From an uncultured Tenacibaculum sp. (GTDB taxonomy: Bacteria; Bacteroidota; Bacteroidia; Flavobacteriales; Flavobacteriaceae), in NCBI GenBank assembly GCA_947497895.1, contig CANMIL010000001.1, forward strand, positions 496,001 through 560,000: a stretch of 64,000 bases of DNA, given 5' to 3'. Below, piece by piece: positions 16,016 to 23,917 of the stretch. Positions within the stretch are counted from its first letter, which is position 1, and every line of letters begins with the position of its first letter. The position numbers and the translations under genes were made by a program. The notes below the pieces were generated by a model. The model saw nothing but the letters and a program-made list of their open reading frames with translations, had not been told where the DNA came from and searched no databases.

Positions 16016-16611
16016 TGATACCACAAGATACATTATTCGAATATAACGCTAAGATTAAAACCTTTAAGAAAGATGAAAAAATTTTTTCTGAAGCTGATAC
16101 TGCCAGAAATTATTATCAAGTATTGAAAGGAGCCGTTAAAATGAGTAATTTTAACGATGACGGAAAAGAGTTTATTCAAGGTATATTTTACAAAGAACAA
16201 TCCTTTGGAGAACCTCCTTTATTTATTGATGTCCCCTACCCTGCAAATGCCATAACGCTGTCAGATTCTGAAATAATTATTTTGCCCAAAGAACAATTAT
16301 TTAATCTATTGAATGAACATCAAGCTGTTCATTTGAAAATAACAGCTAACCTAGCGAAACGCCTTTACTATAAAGCCATTATTGCTTCCGAAATTTCTGG
16401 GCAAGAACCCATGCATCGTATACTACGTTTTTTCGACTATTTAAAAAATGATGTTCATGAGTTATCCTCTGATTCTTCTTTTAAAATTCCCCATACCAGA
16501 CAACAAATTGCCGATGTTTTAGGTCTCCGAGTTGAAACCGTAATTCGCTCTATAAAAAGCCTAGAAAAAAAAGGTGAAGTAAAAATAATTTCTAGGAAGG
16601 TATATCGATAA
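16015..16611 (+). CDS. Crp/Fnr family transcriptional regulator
   Basis: DNA-binding regulator of 198 residues with a cyclic-nucleotide-type effector domain (about 15-120: GAVKMSNFNDDGKEFIQGIF, then SFGEPPLF) and a Crp-type winged helix (about 135-198). The recognition helix LGLRVETVIRSIKSLEKKG has the R/E/R pattern that reads TGA half-sites. It has no cysteine at all, so it cannot carry the Fe-S cluster of FNR; a haem/NO sensor of the DNR type or a small-molecule sensor is possible. Its neighbours are a truncated haemoglobin and a membrane protein that both carry the matching operator. The operator touching its own ATG suggests negative autoregulation. Confidence 0.92.
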   Translation: MIPQDTLFEYNAKIKTFKKDEKIFSEADTARNYYQVLKGAVKMSNFNDDGKEFIQGIFYKEQSFGEPPLFIDVPYPANAITLSDSEIIILPKEQLFNLLNEHQAVHLKITANLAKRLYYKAIIASEISGQEPMHRILRFFDYLKNDVHELSSDSSFKIPHTRQQIADVLGLRVETVIRSIKSLEKKGEVKIISRKVYR

Positions 16612-16709
16612 TACAGCGTTCAGAACCTCACACCTCTATATCATAATTTAAATACTCAGCAACACTTAAAATTTCTAGTTTTAATACTTAATATCAACTC
16701 TAGAATTTT

Positions 16710-16717
16710 TACTTTTG
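16710..16717 (+). promoter_or_regulatory. -7 box of purB
   Basis: TACTTTTG matches TAnnTTTG and lies 23 bases before the purB ATG. Confidence 0.5.
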
Positions 16718-16740
16718 TTGTTTCAACACAACAAAAAAAC

Positions 16741-18084
16741 ATGAACTTAACACAATTAAATGCCATTTCTCCTATTGATGGTAGATACCGTAACAAAGTA
16801 GCAAGCTTAGCAAACTATTTTTCTGAAGAAGCATTAATTAAATATAGAGTAAAAGTTGAAATTGAATACTTTATCGCTCTATGTGAAATTCCTCTTCCTC
16901 AGTTAGCGGAGTTCAATAAAGATTTATACAGTGATTTACGTAAAATTTATGAAGATTTTTCTGCTGAAGATGCTGGAAAAATTAAAGAAATTGAAAGCGT
17001 AACCAATCACGATGTTAAAGCTGTGGAATATTTCATTAAGGAAAAATTCGATGCTTTAAATTTACAAGCCTTTAAAGAGTTTATCCATTTCGGATTAACT
17101 TCTCAAGATATCAATAACACGGCTATTCCATTATCTATTAAAGATGCTATGGAAGAAGTATATTATCCTAATTTAGATACGTTAGTTTCTAAATTGGCTG
17201 ATTTAGCTGAGGAATGGGATGACGTTCCTATGCTGGCACGTACGCACGGACAGCCAGCCTCTCCTACTCGATTAGGTAAAGAGTTTTTCGTATTTGTTGA
17301 ACGTATCAACAATCAGGTAATTCACATTCAGCATGCTCCTCACGCAGCGAAATTTGGTGGTGCCACTGGTAATTTTAACGCTCATAAAGTAGCGTATCCA
17401 AATATCGATTGGAAAAATTTTGGAACTGATTTCGTTGAAAATGTTCTAGGATTACACCATTCTTTCCCAACAACGCAAATTGAGCACTATGATCATATGG
17501 CTGCTTTATATGATGGATTAAAACGTGTGAATACTATTTTAGTTGATTTAAATAGAGATGTTTGGACATATATTTCAAATGACTATTTCAAACAAAAAAT
17601 TAAAAAAGGTGAAGTTGGATCTTCTGCAATGCCTCATAAAGTAAACCCTATCGACTTTGAAAACTCTGAAGGTAACTTAGGTATTGCAAACGCTATTTTT
17701 GAGCACTTGGCCATAAAACTTCCTGTTTCTCGTTTACAACGTGATTTAACCGATAGTACTGTTTTACGTAATGTGGGGGTTCCTTTCGGACATACTTTAA
17801 TTGGTTTTGCCTCAACATTGAAAGGTTTAAATAAATTGTTATTAAACAGAGACAAATTTGAAGAAGACTTAGAAAACAACTGGGCTGTTGTTGCTGAAGC
17901 TATCCAAACAATCTTGAGAAGAGAAGCATATCCTAATCCTTATGAGGCATTAAAAGGATTGACTCGTACAAACGAAAAAATAACTCAAAATTCAATTGCT
18001 TCATTTATTGATACTTTAGAGGTTTCTTCTGATATTAAAAATGAATTAAAAGCGATTACTCCTTCTAATTATACAGGAATTTAA
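16741..18084 (+). CDS. purB: Adenylosuccinate lyase
   Basis: Purine-synthesis enzyme that splits SAICAR and adenylosuccinate, releasing fumarate. All 447 residues are present. The family signature with the catalytic serine loop, GSSAMPHKVNPIDFEN, sits at about 289-304, and ARTHGQPASPTRLGKE (about 164-179) holds the catalytic His. SPIDGRYRNKV near the start is typical of the E. coli-like subtype. It heads a probable operon with the adenylate-kinase-like gene four bases downstream, a sensible pairing in adenine nucleotide metabolism. Confidence 0.97.
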   Translation: MNLTQLNAISPIDGRYRNKVASLANYFSEEALIKYRVKVEIEYFIALCEIPLPQLAEFNKDLYSDLRKIYEDFSAEDAGKIKEIESVTNHDVKAVEYFIKEKFDALNLQAFKEFIHFGLTSQDINNTAIPLSIKDAMEEVYYPNLDTLVSKLADLAEEWDDVPMLARTHGQPASPTRLGKEFFVFVERINNQVIHIQHAPHAAKFGGATGNFNAHKVAYPNIDWKNFGTDFVENVLGLHHSFPTTQIEHYDHMAALYDGLKRVNTILVDLNRDVWTYISNDYFKQKIKKGEVGSSAMPHKVNPIDFENSEGNLGIANAIFEHLAIKLPVSRLQRDLTDSTVLRNVGVPFGHTLIGFASTLKGLNKLLLNRDKFEEDLENNWAVVAEAIQTILRREAYPNPYEALKGLTRTNEKITQNSIASFIDTLEVSSDIKNELKAITPSNYTGI

Positions 18085-18088
18085 GGTT

Positions 18089-18655
18089 ATGAATATTATC
18101 ATTTTCGGTCCTCCGCTGGCAGGTAAAGGAACTCAATCGAAAAAAATAATTGAAAATTTCGGTTTAACACATCTCTCTACAGGGGATGTGTTGAGAACCG
18201 AGAAAACTAAAAATACTGACTTAGGTAAAAAAGCCGAAGAGTATAGTAAAGAAGGGCTCCTAGTTCCAGATGAGTTAGTTATGAAAATTGTTGAAAGTTT
18301 TTATACTCAAAATAAAGGAAACGGACTATTGTTTGATGGTTATCCTAGAAATATCGATCAGGCAAAACATTTACTTGATTTTTTAAAAGCTGATAATAAT
18401 AAAATAGATTCTATAATTTATTTAAAAGTTCCTAAGAATATACTTTTAGAAAGAGCTGAAAAAAGAGCTATTGAAGAAAACAGAAAAGATGATGCCGACT
18501 CAAATACTGTAATCACAAGAATCAACGAGTTTAGTAGTTTTACGATTCCTGCAATAGAATACATAAAAGAAACAGGAATTAATACCGTTGAAATTGATGG
18601 CACTCAAACTCGTGAAGAAATATTTCAACTGATAATTCAAAACTTAAAAAAGTGA
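18089..18655 (+). CDS. Adenylate kinase family protein (atypical P-loop)
   Basis: Nucleoside monophosphate kinase of 188 residues, the short form without a zinc-type LID insert. Family blocks are clear: THLSTGDVLR (AMP site), LLFDGYPRNIDQA, and a short LID with RKDDADSNTVITRI. The phosphate loop reads GPPLAGKGTQ, where adenylate kinases have GPPGxGKGTQ, so the third glycine is replaced by leucine. Activity may be altered. Flavobacteria usually carry a main adk elsewhere, near obg, so this may be a second kinase; the window cannot show that. It overlaps the next gene by four bases. Confidence 0.8.
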   Translation: MNIIIFGPPLAGKGTQSKKIIENFGLTHLSTGDVLRTEKTKNTDLGKKAEEYSKEGLLVPDELVMKIVESFYTQNKGNGLLFDGYPRNIDQAKHLLDFLKADNNKIDSIIYLKVPKNILLERAEKRAIEENRKDDADSNTVITRINEFSSFTIPAIEYIKETGINTVEIDGTQTREEIFQLIIQNLKK

Positions 18656-19104
18656 AAGGTTTAATAAAAGAATTGAGTACTAATACAATTAAGGTTACTT
18701 TCTTTATCGCTTTTATATATGTCATCATTGGATGCGAAAATGAACCAAAAGGGAGCCCTGATCGTTTTAAACTAGGTGTTTTTGAAATACCAGCCAGTGA
18801 TTCTTACAGTAAAACGGTAATTACTCGTGTTGATAGTTTACAAATTGAAGAGTACACTAAAACCGTTAGTAAATCAAACGATAGTACTGTTACTTCTCAA
18901 GTAACAAAACATATTGATACATTATTCATTACTTGGAAAAATAATTTCGCATATACCCTGCGAATGAAAAATCCTAAAACAGATTTAGATAAAGATCCTA
19001 TATTTGTCCAAATAACCAAAGTAACAGATAAGTCTTACGATTTTACAGCAAGAGTTGGTTATTCAAACTTTAAACAAAAAGGAACCGTATATAAAGTGAA
19101 GTAA
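18652..19104 (+). CDS. Hypothetical lipoprotein
   Basis: A GTG start overlaps the stop of the kinase gene. The 150-residue product has a hydrophobic segment (about 14-27) ending in VIIGC, a likely lipobox (Cys about 28), and then a beta-rich domain of about 120 residues with no recognised motif. Related lipoproteins in Flavobacteriia sit beside purB and are sometimes labelled DNA topoisomerase IV in databases, a name the sequence does not support. Only three bases separate it from the TerC gene. Function unknown. Confidence 0.75.
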   Translation: MKGLIKELSTNTIKVTFFIAFIYVIIGCENEPKGSPDRFKLGVFEIPASDSYSKTVITRVDSLQIEEYTKTVSKSNDSTVTSQVTKHIDTLFITWKNNFAYTLRMKNPKTDLDKDPIFVQITKVTDKSYDFTARVGYSNFKQKGTVYKVK

Positions 19105-19107
19105 ACT

Positions 19108-19881
19108 ATGGAAATTTTCTTACAAGCAGACACCTGGGGAGCACTTGTAACCCTAACATTTTTAGAAATCGTATTAGGTATTGATAATATTATTTTTATT
19201 TCAATAGCAGCAAACAAACTCCCTGAAAGTGAGCAAAAAAAAGCAACCAATATTGGACTTTTATTAGCAATGTTACTGCGTGTATTATTGTTATTTGGAA
19301 TTTCGATATTAATTGCCATGAATGCTCCTTTCTTCCATATAGACTGGTCTTGGTTTAAGGCAGGTTTCACAGGGCAGAGCTTAATTCTGTTTGCTGGAGG
19401 ATTATTTCTACTATATAAAAGTACTAAAGAAATCCATCATAAAGTTGAAGGAAGTGAGAATCACTTAGAAGATGATGAGCCAAAGAAAAAATACACAATA
19501 GGTCAGGCAATTGTTCAAATTACCTTGATTAATATCGTATTCTCGTTTGATTCTATTTTGACTGCTGTTGGTATGACAAATGGTGTTGAAGGCGCCATGA
19601 TTATTATGATTACTTCTGTTGTATTATCAATGGTTATCATGATGCTATTCGCCAATCCTGTTGGGAAATTCGTAAATAAACACCCTACTATTCAAATGTT
19701 AGGGATGGCATTCTTAATTCTTATCGGATTTATGTTAATCGCGGAAGCCGCTCATTTATCTCATGCCAAACTATTTGGTCAGGAAGTTGGAGCAATACCA
19801 AAAGGATATTTATACTTTGCTATCACATTCTCATTAGTAGTTGAGATGTTAAATATGCGAATGAGAAAAAACAAAAAATAG
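19108..19881 (+). CDS. TerC family integral membrane protein
   Basis: Polytopic membrane protein of 257 residues in the TerC/Alx family, whose members are linked to manganese export and protection of secreted metalloproteins. The paired acidic motifs are present: LEIVLGIDNIIFISI (about 19-33) and INIVFSFDSILTAVGM (about 141-156). Seven hydrophobic segments can be seen, with a charged loop at 108-128. It is the last gene of the purB operon before a perfect 15-bp terminator stem. Confidence 0.92.
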   Translation: MEIFLQADTWGALVTLTFLEIVLGIDNIIFISIAANKLPESEQKKATNIGLLLAMLLRVLLLFGISILIAMNAPFFHIDWSWFKAGFTGQSLILFAGGLFLLYKSTKEIHHKVEGSENHLEDDEPKKKYTIGQAIVQITLINIVFSFDSILTAVGMTNGVEGAMIIMITSVVLSMVIMMLFANPVGKFVNKHPTIQMLGMAFLILIGFMLIAEAAHLSHAKLFGQEVGAIPKGYLYFAITFSLVVEMLNMRMRKNKK

Positions 19882-19910
19882 ATCCAATCAACAATCTATC
19901 ACACGATAAA

Positions 19911-19949
19911 AAACCTCAATATTTTAAAATATTGAGGTTTCTTTTTTTT
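19911..19949 (+). terminator. Terminator of the purB-terC operon
   Basis: A perfect 15-bp inverted repeat (19911-19925 with 19926-19940) is followed by CTTTTTTTT. Confidence 0.9.
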
Positions 19950-19960
19950 ACTTACATTTG
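19932..19960 (+). promoter_or_regulatory. Promoter of the His-rich/TonB receptor operon
   Basis: TTG at 19932-19934, an 18-base spacer and TACATTTG at 19953-19960 fit the -33/-7 pattern. The -33 part lies within the upstream terminator stem. The predicted transcript start coincides with GTG 19965, suggesting a leaderless mRNA. Confidence 0.45.
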
Positions 19961-19964
19961 CTAC

Positions 19965-20279
19965 GTGTTAAAACTTAAAAAACACATAACATTATTTTGC
20001 TTGGTTGTATTACTGACTCCTTCAGTTTTACAATCTATTCATGCTTTTCATGATCATACACATATTGTTTGTTCGTCTATGGATGAACACCACTTTCATG
20101 AGGGAGATGTTGATTGCTCACTATGGCATTATCATGTTGAGTTTTATAACTACGATCAAATACTTAGCTCTGAAATAGTCTTTAATCAGTTATTTGAAGT
20201 TCTAATTCCTCAACCTGAAAGCGTATGGATTTTAAGCAATGCAAAAAAGTCTCCTAGAGCACCTCCTGCTCTAATGTAA
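19965..20279 (+). CDS. Small exported histidine-rich protein
   Basis: A protein of about 104 residues from GTG 19965; the longer frame from ATG 19932 would begin inside the terminator hairpin and upstream of the -7 box. An N-terminal signal sequence (LKKHITLFCLVVLLTPSVLQ) is followed by a His-rich stretch HAFHDHTHIVC, then HHFHEGDVDCSLWHYH, well suited to binding Zn2+ or Cu+. Small His/Cys proteins of this kind commonly precede TonB-dependent receptors in Flavobacteriia. It probably captures metal in the periplasm for the receptor system 39 bases downstream. Confidence 0.7.
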   Translation: MLKLKKHITLFCLVVLLTPSVLQSIHAFHDHTHIVCSSMDEHHFHEGDVDCSLWHYHVEFYNYDQILSSEIVFNQLFEVLIPQPESVWILSNAKKSPRAPPALM

Positions 20280-20318
20280 CTATTGAGACGCCTTTTTACA
20301 ATTTTAATAAAATCATAA

Positions 20319-22721
20319 ATGAATTTAAAGAGTATCGTTTTGGTACTTTTAATGATATTTACTTCAATATCGTTAAAAGCACAGGACTGTAAACACACGT
20401 TTTCTGGATTAGTAGAAGATTTTCATGATAAATCTCCTCTCGTTGGTGCAACCGTTTTTATCAAAAATTTAAATAAATATGGTACTACAAATGCGCAAGG
20501 GAAATTTACCATTGAAAACATCTGTACTGGTAAAATAATTGTTGAAGTATCACATTTAGCATGTGAGCCTCAACTGTTTGAGCTTACCATTAACAAAGAT
20601 CTTTATAAAGTAATTGATTTAGAGCATCATTTGGAAGAACTCCATGAAGTTAATGTAAAATCAGAAACTAAGAAGGAAACTAAAACAGCGCAAGAAACTG
20701 TTATTACATCGAATACTCTTGAAAAGTTTGCAAACCTAAGCCTTGGAGATGCTCTTAAAGAAGTTTCTGGAGTATCATCAATAAACACTGGAAATACGAT
20801 AGTAAAACCAATGATAAACGGTATGCTCGGTAGTAGAGTTTCAATCATTAATAATACTGTACGCTTGCAAGATCAAGAATGGGGTATTGAGCACGCACCA
20901 AATGTTGATGTAAACTCTGCTAATAAAATTTCAGTTATAAAAGGTGCTGGCGCATTGGCATATAGCGGCGATGCTATTGGAGGTGTCGTACTTATTAAGC
21001 CAAGCCGCGTTATTAAGAAAGATACACTTTACGGACAAACTGTATTTGGAATACAAACAAATGGTATGGGCTACAATACTTCTACCAAATTAAATAAGAG
21101 TTATGATTCTGGTTGGTTTATGCAATTTCAAGGTAGTTACAAAGCAAATGGTGATTTTCATACACCTGACTATAATTTGACCAATACAGGTTCGAATGCA
21201 AAAGGCCTTACAACTCGTTTTGGAAAAAACAACTTTGAATCAGGGTTTGAAGTATTTTACAGTTTTTTAGATTCGAAAATTGGTATTCTGAGAGGCTCAG
21301 CCGTAGGAAATGCTTTCGATTTAGCTCGTGCAATAGAAACTGGAATACCTAGTGTTATTGAAGATTTTCGTTATTCTATAGATCTTCCAAGACAGGAAAT
21401 CACGCATCACCTTTTAAAAGCAAATTATTATAAACGATTTAAAAACTTCGGTAAACTAAACTTACAATATGATTATCAATATAACCAACGTTTTGAGTTT
21501 GATGTAAGAAGAGGAGAATTAAAGTTTATTCCTGCAATTGATTTAACGTTACAAACGCATTCATTTTTAGCAGATTTGAACTTAGATTCTAATTCAAACA
21601 GAAAATACAATTTTGGAATAATGGCTCGTTACCAAGATAATTTTGCTGATCCAAGCACTGGTGTTCGACGTTTAATTCCTGATTATAACAAATACGATCT
21701 CGGAGCATATGCTACCGCAGAATGGTTATTAAGTGATCAACTAACTACTGATGCAGCTATTCGTTACGATTTCAACCGAATTGATGCCAAAAAGTTTTAT
21801 CGAAAGTTTCGATGGGAAGAACGCGGTTATGATGAAGATTTTTCTGACATCATCATTGATGAAACAGGTACGCAATACTTAACAAATCCTGTTTTCGATT
21901 ACCATAATTTTTCCGCTTCGTTAGGTGCTCAATTAAAACTGAATGACAATAGTTCTTTAATAACTAATTATTCATTAACGAATAGACCACCTAATCCTGC
22001 CGAATTATTCAGCGATGGTTTGCATCACTCCGCAGCAAGATATGAACTTGGAGATTTGAGATTTGATAAGGAGGTGTCAAATAGATTTTCTGCATCCTAT
22101 AAATACAACACCGATAAAACTTATTTCTTAGTGGAAGCTTTTTACAATAATATCAGAGACTATATATATTTAAAACCTTTTGATTTTATTGAAACGATTA
22201 GAGGTCCGTACGCTGTATGGGAATATAAACAAACCAACGCCCAACTTTATGGTATTGATGTAACCTTGAATTATGACATAGCAAAAAACTTAGAATGGCA
22301 GAATAATTCAGCTTTTATAAAAGGGTATGAATCGAATAGCACACCATTAATCGATATACCTCCTTTTACAACTATCAATAAAATAAAGTATTCCAATAAA
22401 AATTGGTATGACTTTTCGGCTACAGTAAAATCTGAATGGGTATTTGAACAAAACGAATGGCCAGATTTTAACTTTACTGTTGTCGATAGATTAACGAATG
22501 AAGAGGTAGCCATAAATATTAGTAATCCTCCTCCAGCTTATCACTTATTACATTTTAATAGTGAAGCTATGTTCCCTATAGGTAAATCTACTAGTTTAAA
22601 TATAAACTTTGGTATCAATAACATTTTCAATTTAAACTATAGAAATTACTTAAATCAATTACGCTTTTTTTCAAATGAATTGGGGAGGAATTATACGCTC
22701 CAATTCACATTTAAATATTAA
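20319..22721 (+). CDS. TonB-dependent outer-membrane receptor (probable metal uptake)
   Basis: Outer-membrane transporter of 800 residues powered by TonB/ExbBD. The signal peptide (about 1-22, ending LKAQD) is followed by a carboxypeptidase-regulatory-like domain (about 28-105: FSGLVEDFHDKSPLVGATVF), a plug domain (about 120-235: LGDALKEVSGVSS, then GAGALAYSGDAIGGVV) and a 22-strand barrel ending in an aromatic residue (FTFKY). Nothing in it names the substrate. The His-rich protein before it and the acidic lipoprotein after it fit a heavy-metal or zinc receptor better than a sugar (SusC) type, as no SusD follows. Confidence 0.92.
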   Translation: MNLKSIVLVLLMIFTSISLKAQDCKHTFSGLVEDFHDKSPLVGATVFIKNLNKYGTTNAQGKFTIENICTGKIIVEVSHLACEPQLFELTINKDLYKVIDLEHHLEELHEVNVKSETKKETKTAQETVITSNTLEKFANLSLGDALKEVSGVSSINTGNTIVKPMINGMLGSRVSIINNTVRLQDQEWGIEHAPNVDVNSANKISVIKGAGALAYSGDAIGGVVLIKPSRVIKKDTLYGQTVFGIQTNGMGYNTSTKLNKSYDSGWFMQFQGSYKANGDFHTPDYNLTNTGSNAKGLTTRFGKNNFESGFEVFYSFLDSKIGILRGSAVGNAFDLARAIETGIPSVIEDFRYSIDLPRQEITHHLLKANYYKRFKNFGKLNLQYDYQYNQRFEFDVRRGELKFIPAIDLTLQTHSFLADLNLDSNSNRKYNFGIMARYQDNFADPSTGVRRLIPDYNKYDLGAYATAEWLLSDQLTTDAAIRYDFNRIDAKKFYRKFRWEERGYDEDFSDIIIDETGTQYLTNPVFDYHNFSASLGAQLKLNDNSSLITNYSLTNRPPNPAELFSDGLHHSAARYELGDLRFDKEVSNRFSASYKYNTDKTYFLVEAFYNNIRDYIYLKPFDFIETIRGPYAVWEYKQTNAQLYGIDVTLNYDIAKNLEWQNNSAFIKGYESNSTPLIDIPPFTTINKIKYSNKNWYDFSATVKSEWVFEQNEWPDFNFTVVDRLTNEEVAINISNPPPAYHLLHFNSEAMFPIGKSTSLNINFGINNIFNLNYRNYLNQLRFFSNELGRNYTLQFTFKY

Positions 22722-22741
22722 CAATTAAACATTTATTTATT

Positions 22742-23302
22742 ATGAAGACCATTAAACTATTATCCATTCTATTTATTTCAACAATGTTGTTTACTGCTTG
22801 TTCTGATGATGATCCAGTACCAGTACTTGAAGAGGAAATGATTACAAACGTTAAATTAACATTTACAAATGCAGCTGATGCAGCAGATAAAGTTGAATTA
22901 ATTAACGTTGCTCCTAACGGACAAGACGGAACTTTTACAAACACTATCAATGGAGACTTCAAAACAGGAGCTACTTATGCACTATCATTAGAACTTTTAA
23001 ATGGTGATGAAGATGTATTAACGGAAGATATTATTCCTGAAGCAGCAGAACACTTTTTCAAATTTAAGGTAAATGAAATAAATTTAACGATGACGAGAGA
23101 TAATGACGATACTGATGGTGCTGGAGGTAGCAAATTAGGTGTTAAAACTACTTGGGTTGCTGGTGCCGTAAGTTCAGGAAATGTATCAATCTCTTTAATA
23201 CATGAACCAACTAGTACCAATGATTCTGATGAATGGGGTGTTGTTGAAGGTGGTTCAGAAGATTTAAATATTACTTTTATTGGAGTTAAAGTTGTTCAAT
23301 AA
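22742..23302 (+). CDS. Lipoprotein of the TonB receptor operon
   Basis: Lipoprotein of 186 residues with signal and lipobox LFTACSDDD (Cys about 20). The body is beta-rich and acidic (GTFTNTINGDFKTGATYALS, then RDNDDTDGAGGSKLG), a family found in Bacteroidota directly after TonB receptors and often mislabelled as a periplasmic-binding-fold protein. It is 20 bases after the receptor and before a strong terminator, so it closes a three-gene operon. A surface-exposed metal- or ligand-capturing partner of the receptor is a reasonable guess. Confidence 0.82.
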   Translation: MKTIKLLSILFISTMLFTACSDDDPVPVLEEEMITNVKLTFTNAADAADKVELINVAPNGQDGTFTNTINGDFKTGATYALSLELLNGDEDVLTEDIIPEAAEHFFKFKVNEINLTMTRDNDDTDGAGGSKLGVKTTWVAGAVSSGNVSISLIHEPTSTNDSDEWGVVEGGSEDLNITFIGVKVVQ

Positions 23303-23322
23303 TCAATAAATCATAAATTTTT

Positions 23323-23362
23323 AAAGGCTGTCTTATTGTTTTAAGACAGCCTTTTATTTTTT
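23323..23362 (+). terminator. Terminator of the TonB receptor operon
   Basis: The stem AAAGGCTGTCTTA with TAAGACAGCCTTT (23323-23335, 23342-23354) is followed by a T-rich tract. Confidence 0.9.
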
Positions 23363-23465
23363 TATTGTATTAGAGTTTTTCTCTAATCTATAATTTTCTG
23401 AGAGTTTTCTTCCATATAACTCTCATGTTCTAGTACAAGGGGGGGAAATAATATATTGTTATATA

Positions 23466-23621
23466 TTAACTTAAAAATACACATCCAAAGTCTTTAATCA
23501 TATATACCTGATTAAACAACACTTCATTTGAAACTAAGGGAATCTCAATGAACACATAATTCTGTGTGGCTTCGTATCCGTTTTTATTGACTAGCTTTAA
23601 TTTAATGACTTCTGTTTTCAT
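23466..23621 (-). CDS. Possible small protein of 51 residues
   Basis: A minus-strand frame from ATG (23621-23619) to TAA (23468-23466). The product begins MKTEVIKLKLVNKNGYEATQ and ends MIKDFGCVFLS; it has alternating hydrophobic and polar residues and no signal peptide. A near match to the -7 box (TAATTTG, one base short) lies upstream. No family is recognised and the frame could be chance, but its composition is protein-like and it fills an otherwise empty interval. Confidence 0.35.
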   Translation of the reverse strand: MKTEVIKLKLVNKNGYEATQNYVFIEIPLVSNEVLFNQVYMIKDFGCVFLS

Positions 23622-23749
23622 ATATATAAGCTTTAATTACACTGCAAATTAGTGAGATATAAGAATCGTAAGCCTCGCTTTTAGTTGAAATTCTGTTAAC
23701 CTTCTATTAACACGCCATTTGAGTAGATAAAACGTAAATGACATTAGAT

Positions 23750-23822
23750 AAAAAAACCCACTCAAAAGATTGAGTGGGAAAATTGCTATGAAAAAGAAAG
23801 TCTAAGGACGTCTCCAAAGACA
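23750..23822 (-). ncRNA. Candidate small RNA of about 70 nt
   Basis: On the minus strand a complete promoter (TTTG at 23855-23852, 18 bases, TATATTTG at 23833-23826) is followed about 70 bases later by a perfect 9-bp terminator stem (CCCACTCAA/TTGAGTGGG, 23757-23765 and 23770-23778) with a T run (23756-23751). Between them are a small GTCT-TTGG-AGAC hairpin and no credible frame ending before the terminator. The promoter lies after the priA stop, so it does not serve priA. The terminator may also end priA transcripts. Confidence 0.5.
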
Positions 23823-23825
23823 TTT

Positions 23826-23855
23826 CAAATATACAAAAAATATATTAACTACAAA
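23826..23855 (-). promoter_or_regulatory. Promoter of the candidate small RNA
   Basis: TTTG (-33), an 18-base spacer and TATATTTG (-7) on the minus strand. This is one of the clearest two-part Bacteroidota promoters in the window, yet no protein gene lies downstream before a terminator. Confidence 0.55.
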
Positions 23856-23917
23856 AAAAAGTTATGACAGAAATGTATTTTTTCTAACTATTAATTAACA
23901 TAAGTCTGTAATACAGT

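Larger units (their letters stand above)
23363..23917. other. Gene-poor stretch between the receptor operon and priA
   Basis: About 550 bases without a long frame. They hold a GAGAGTT/AACTCTC hairpin near 23380-23425, a run of seven G near 23440, a possible 51-codon gene on the minus strand (23466-23621), and a minus-strand promoter-terminator unit (23750-23855) that looks like a small RNA gene. The last two are listed separately. Confidence 0.5.
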
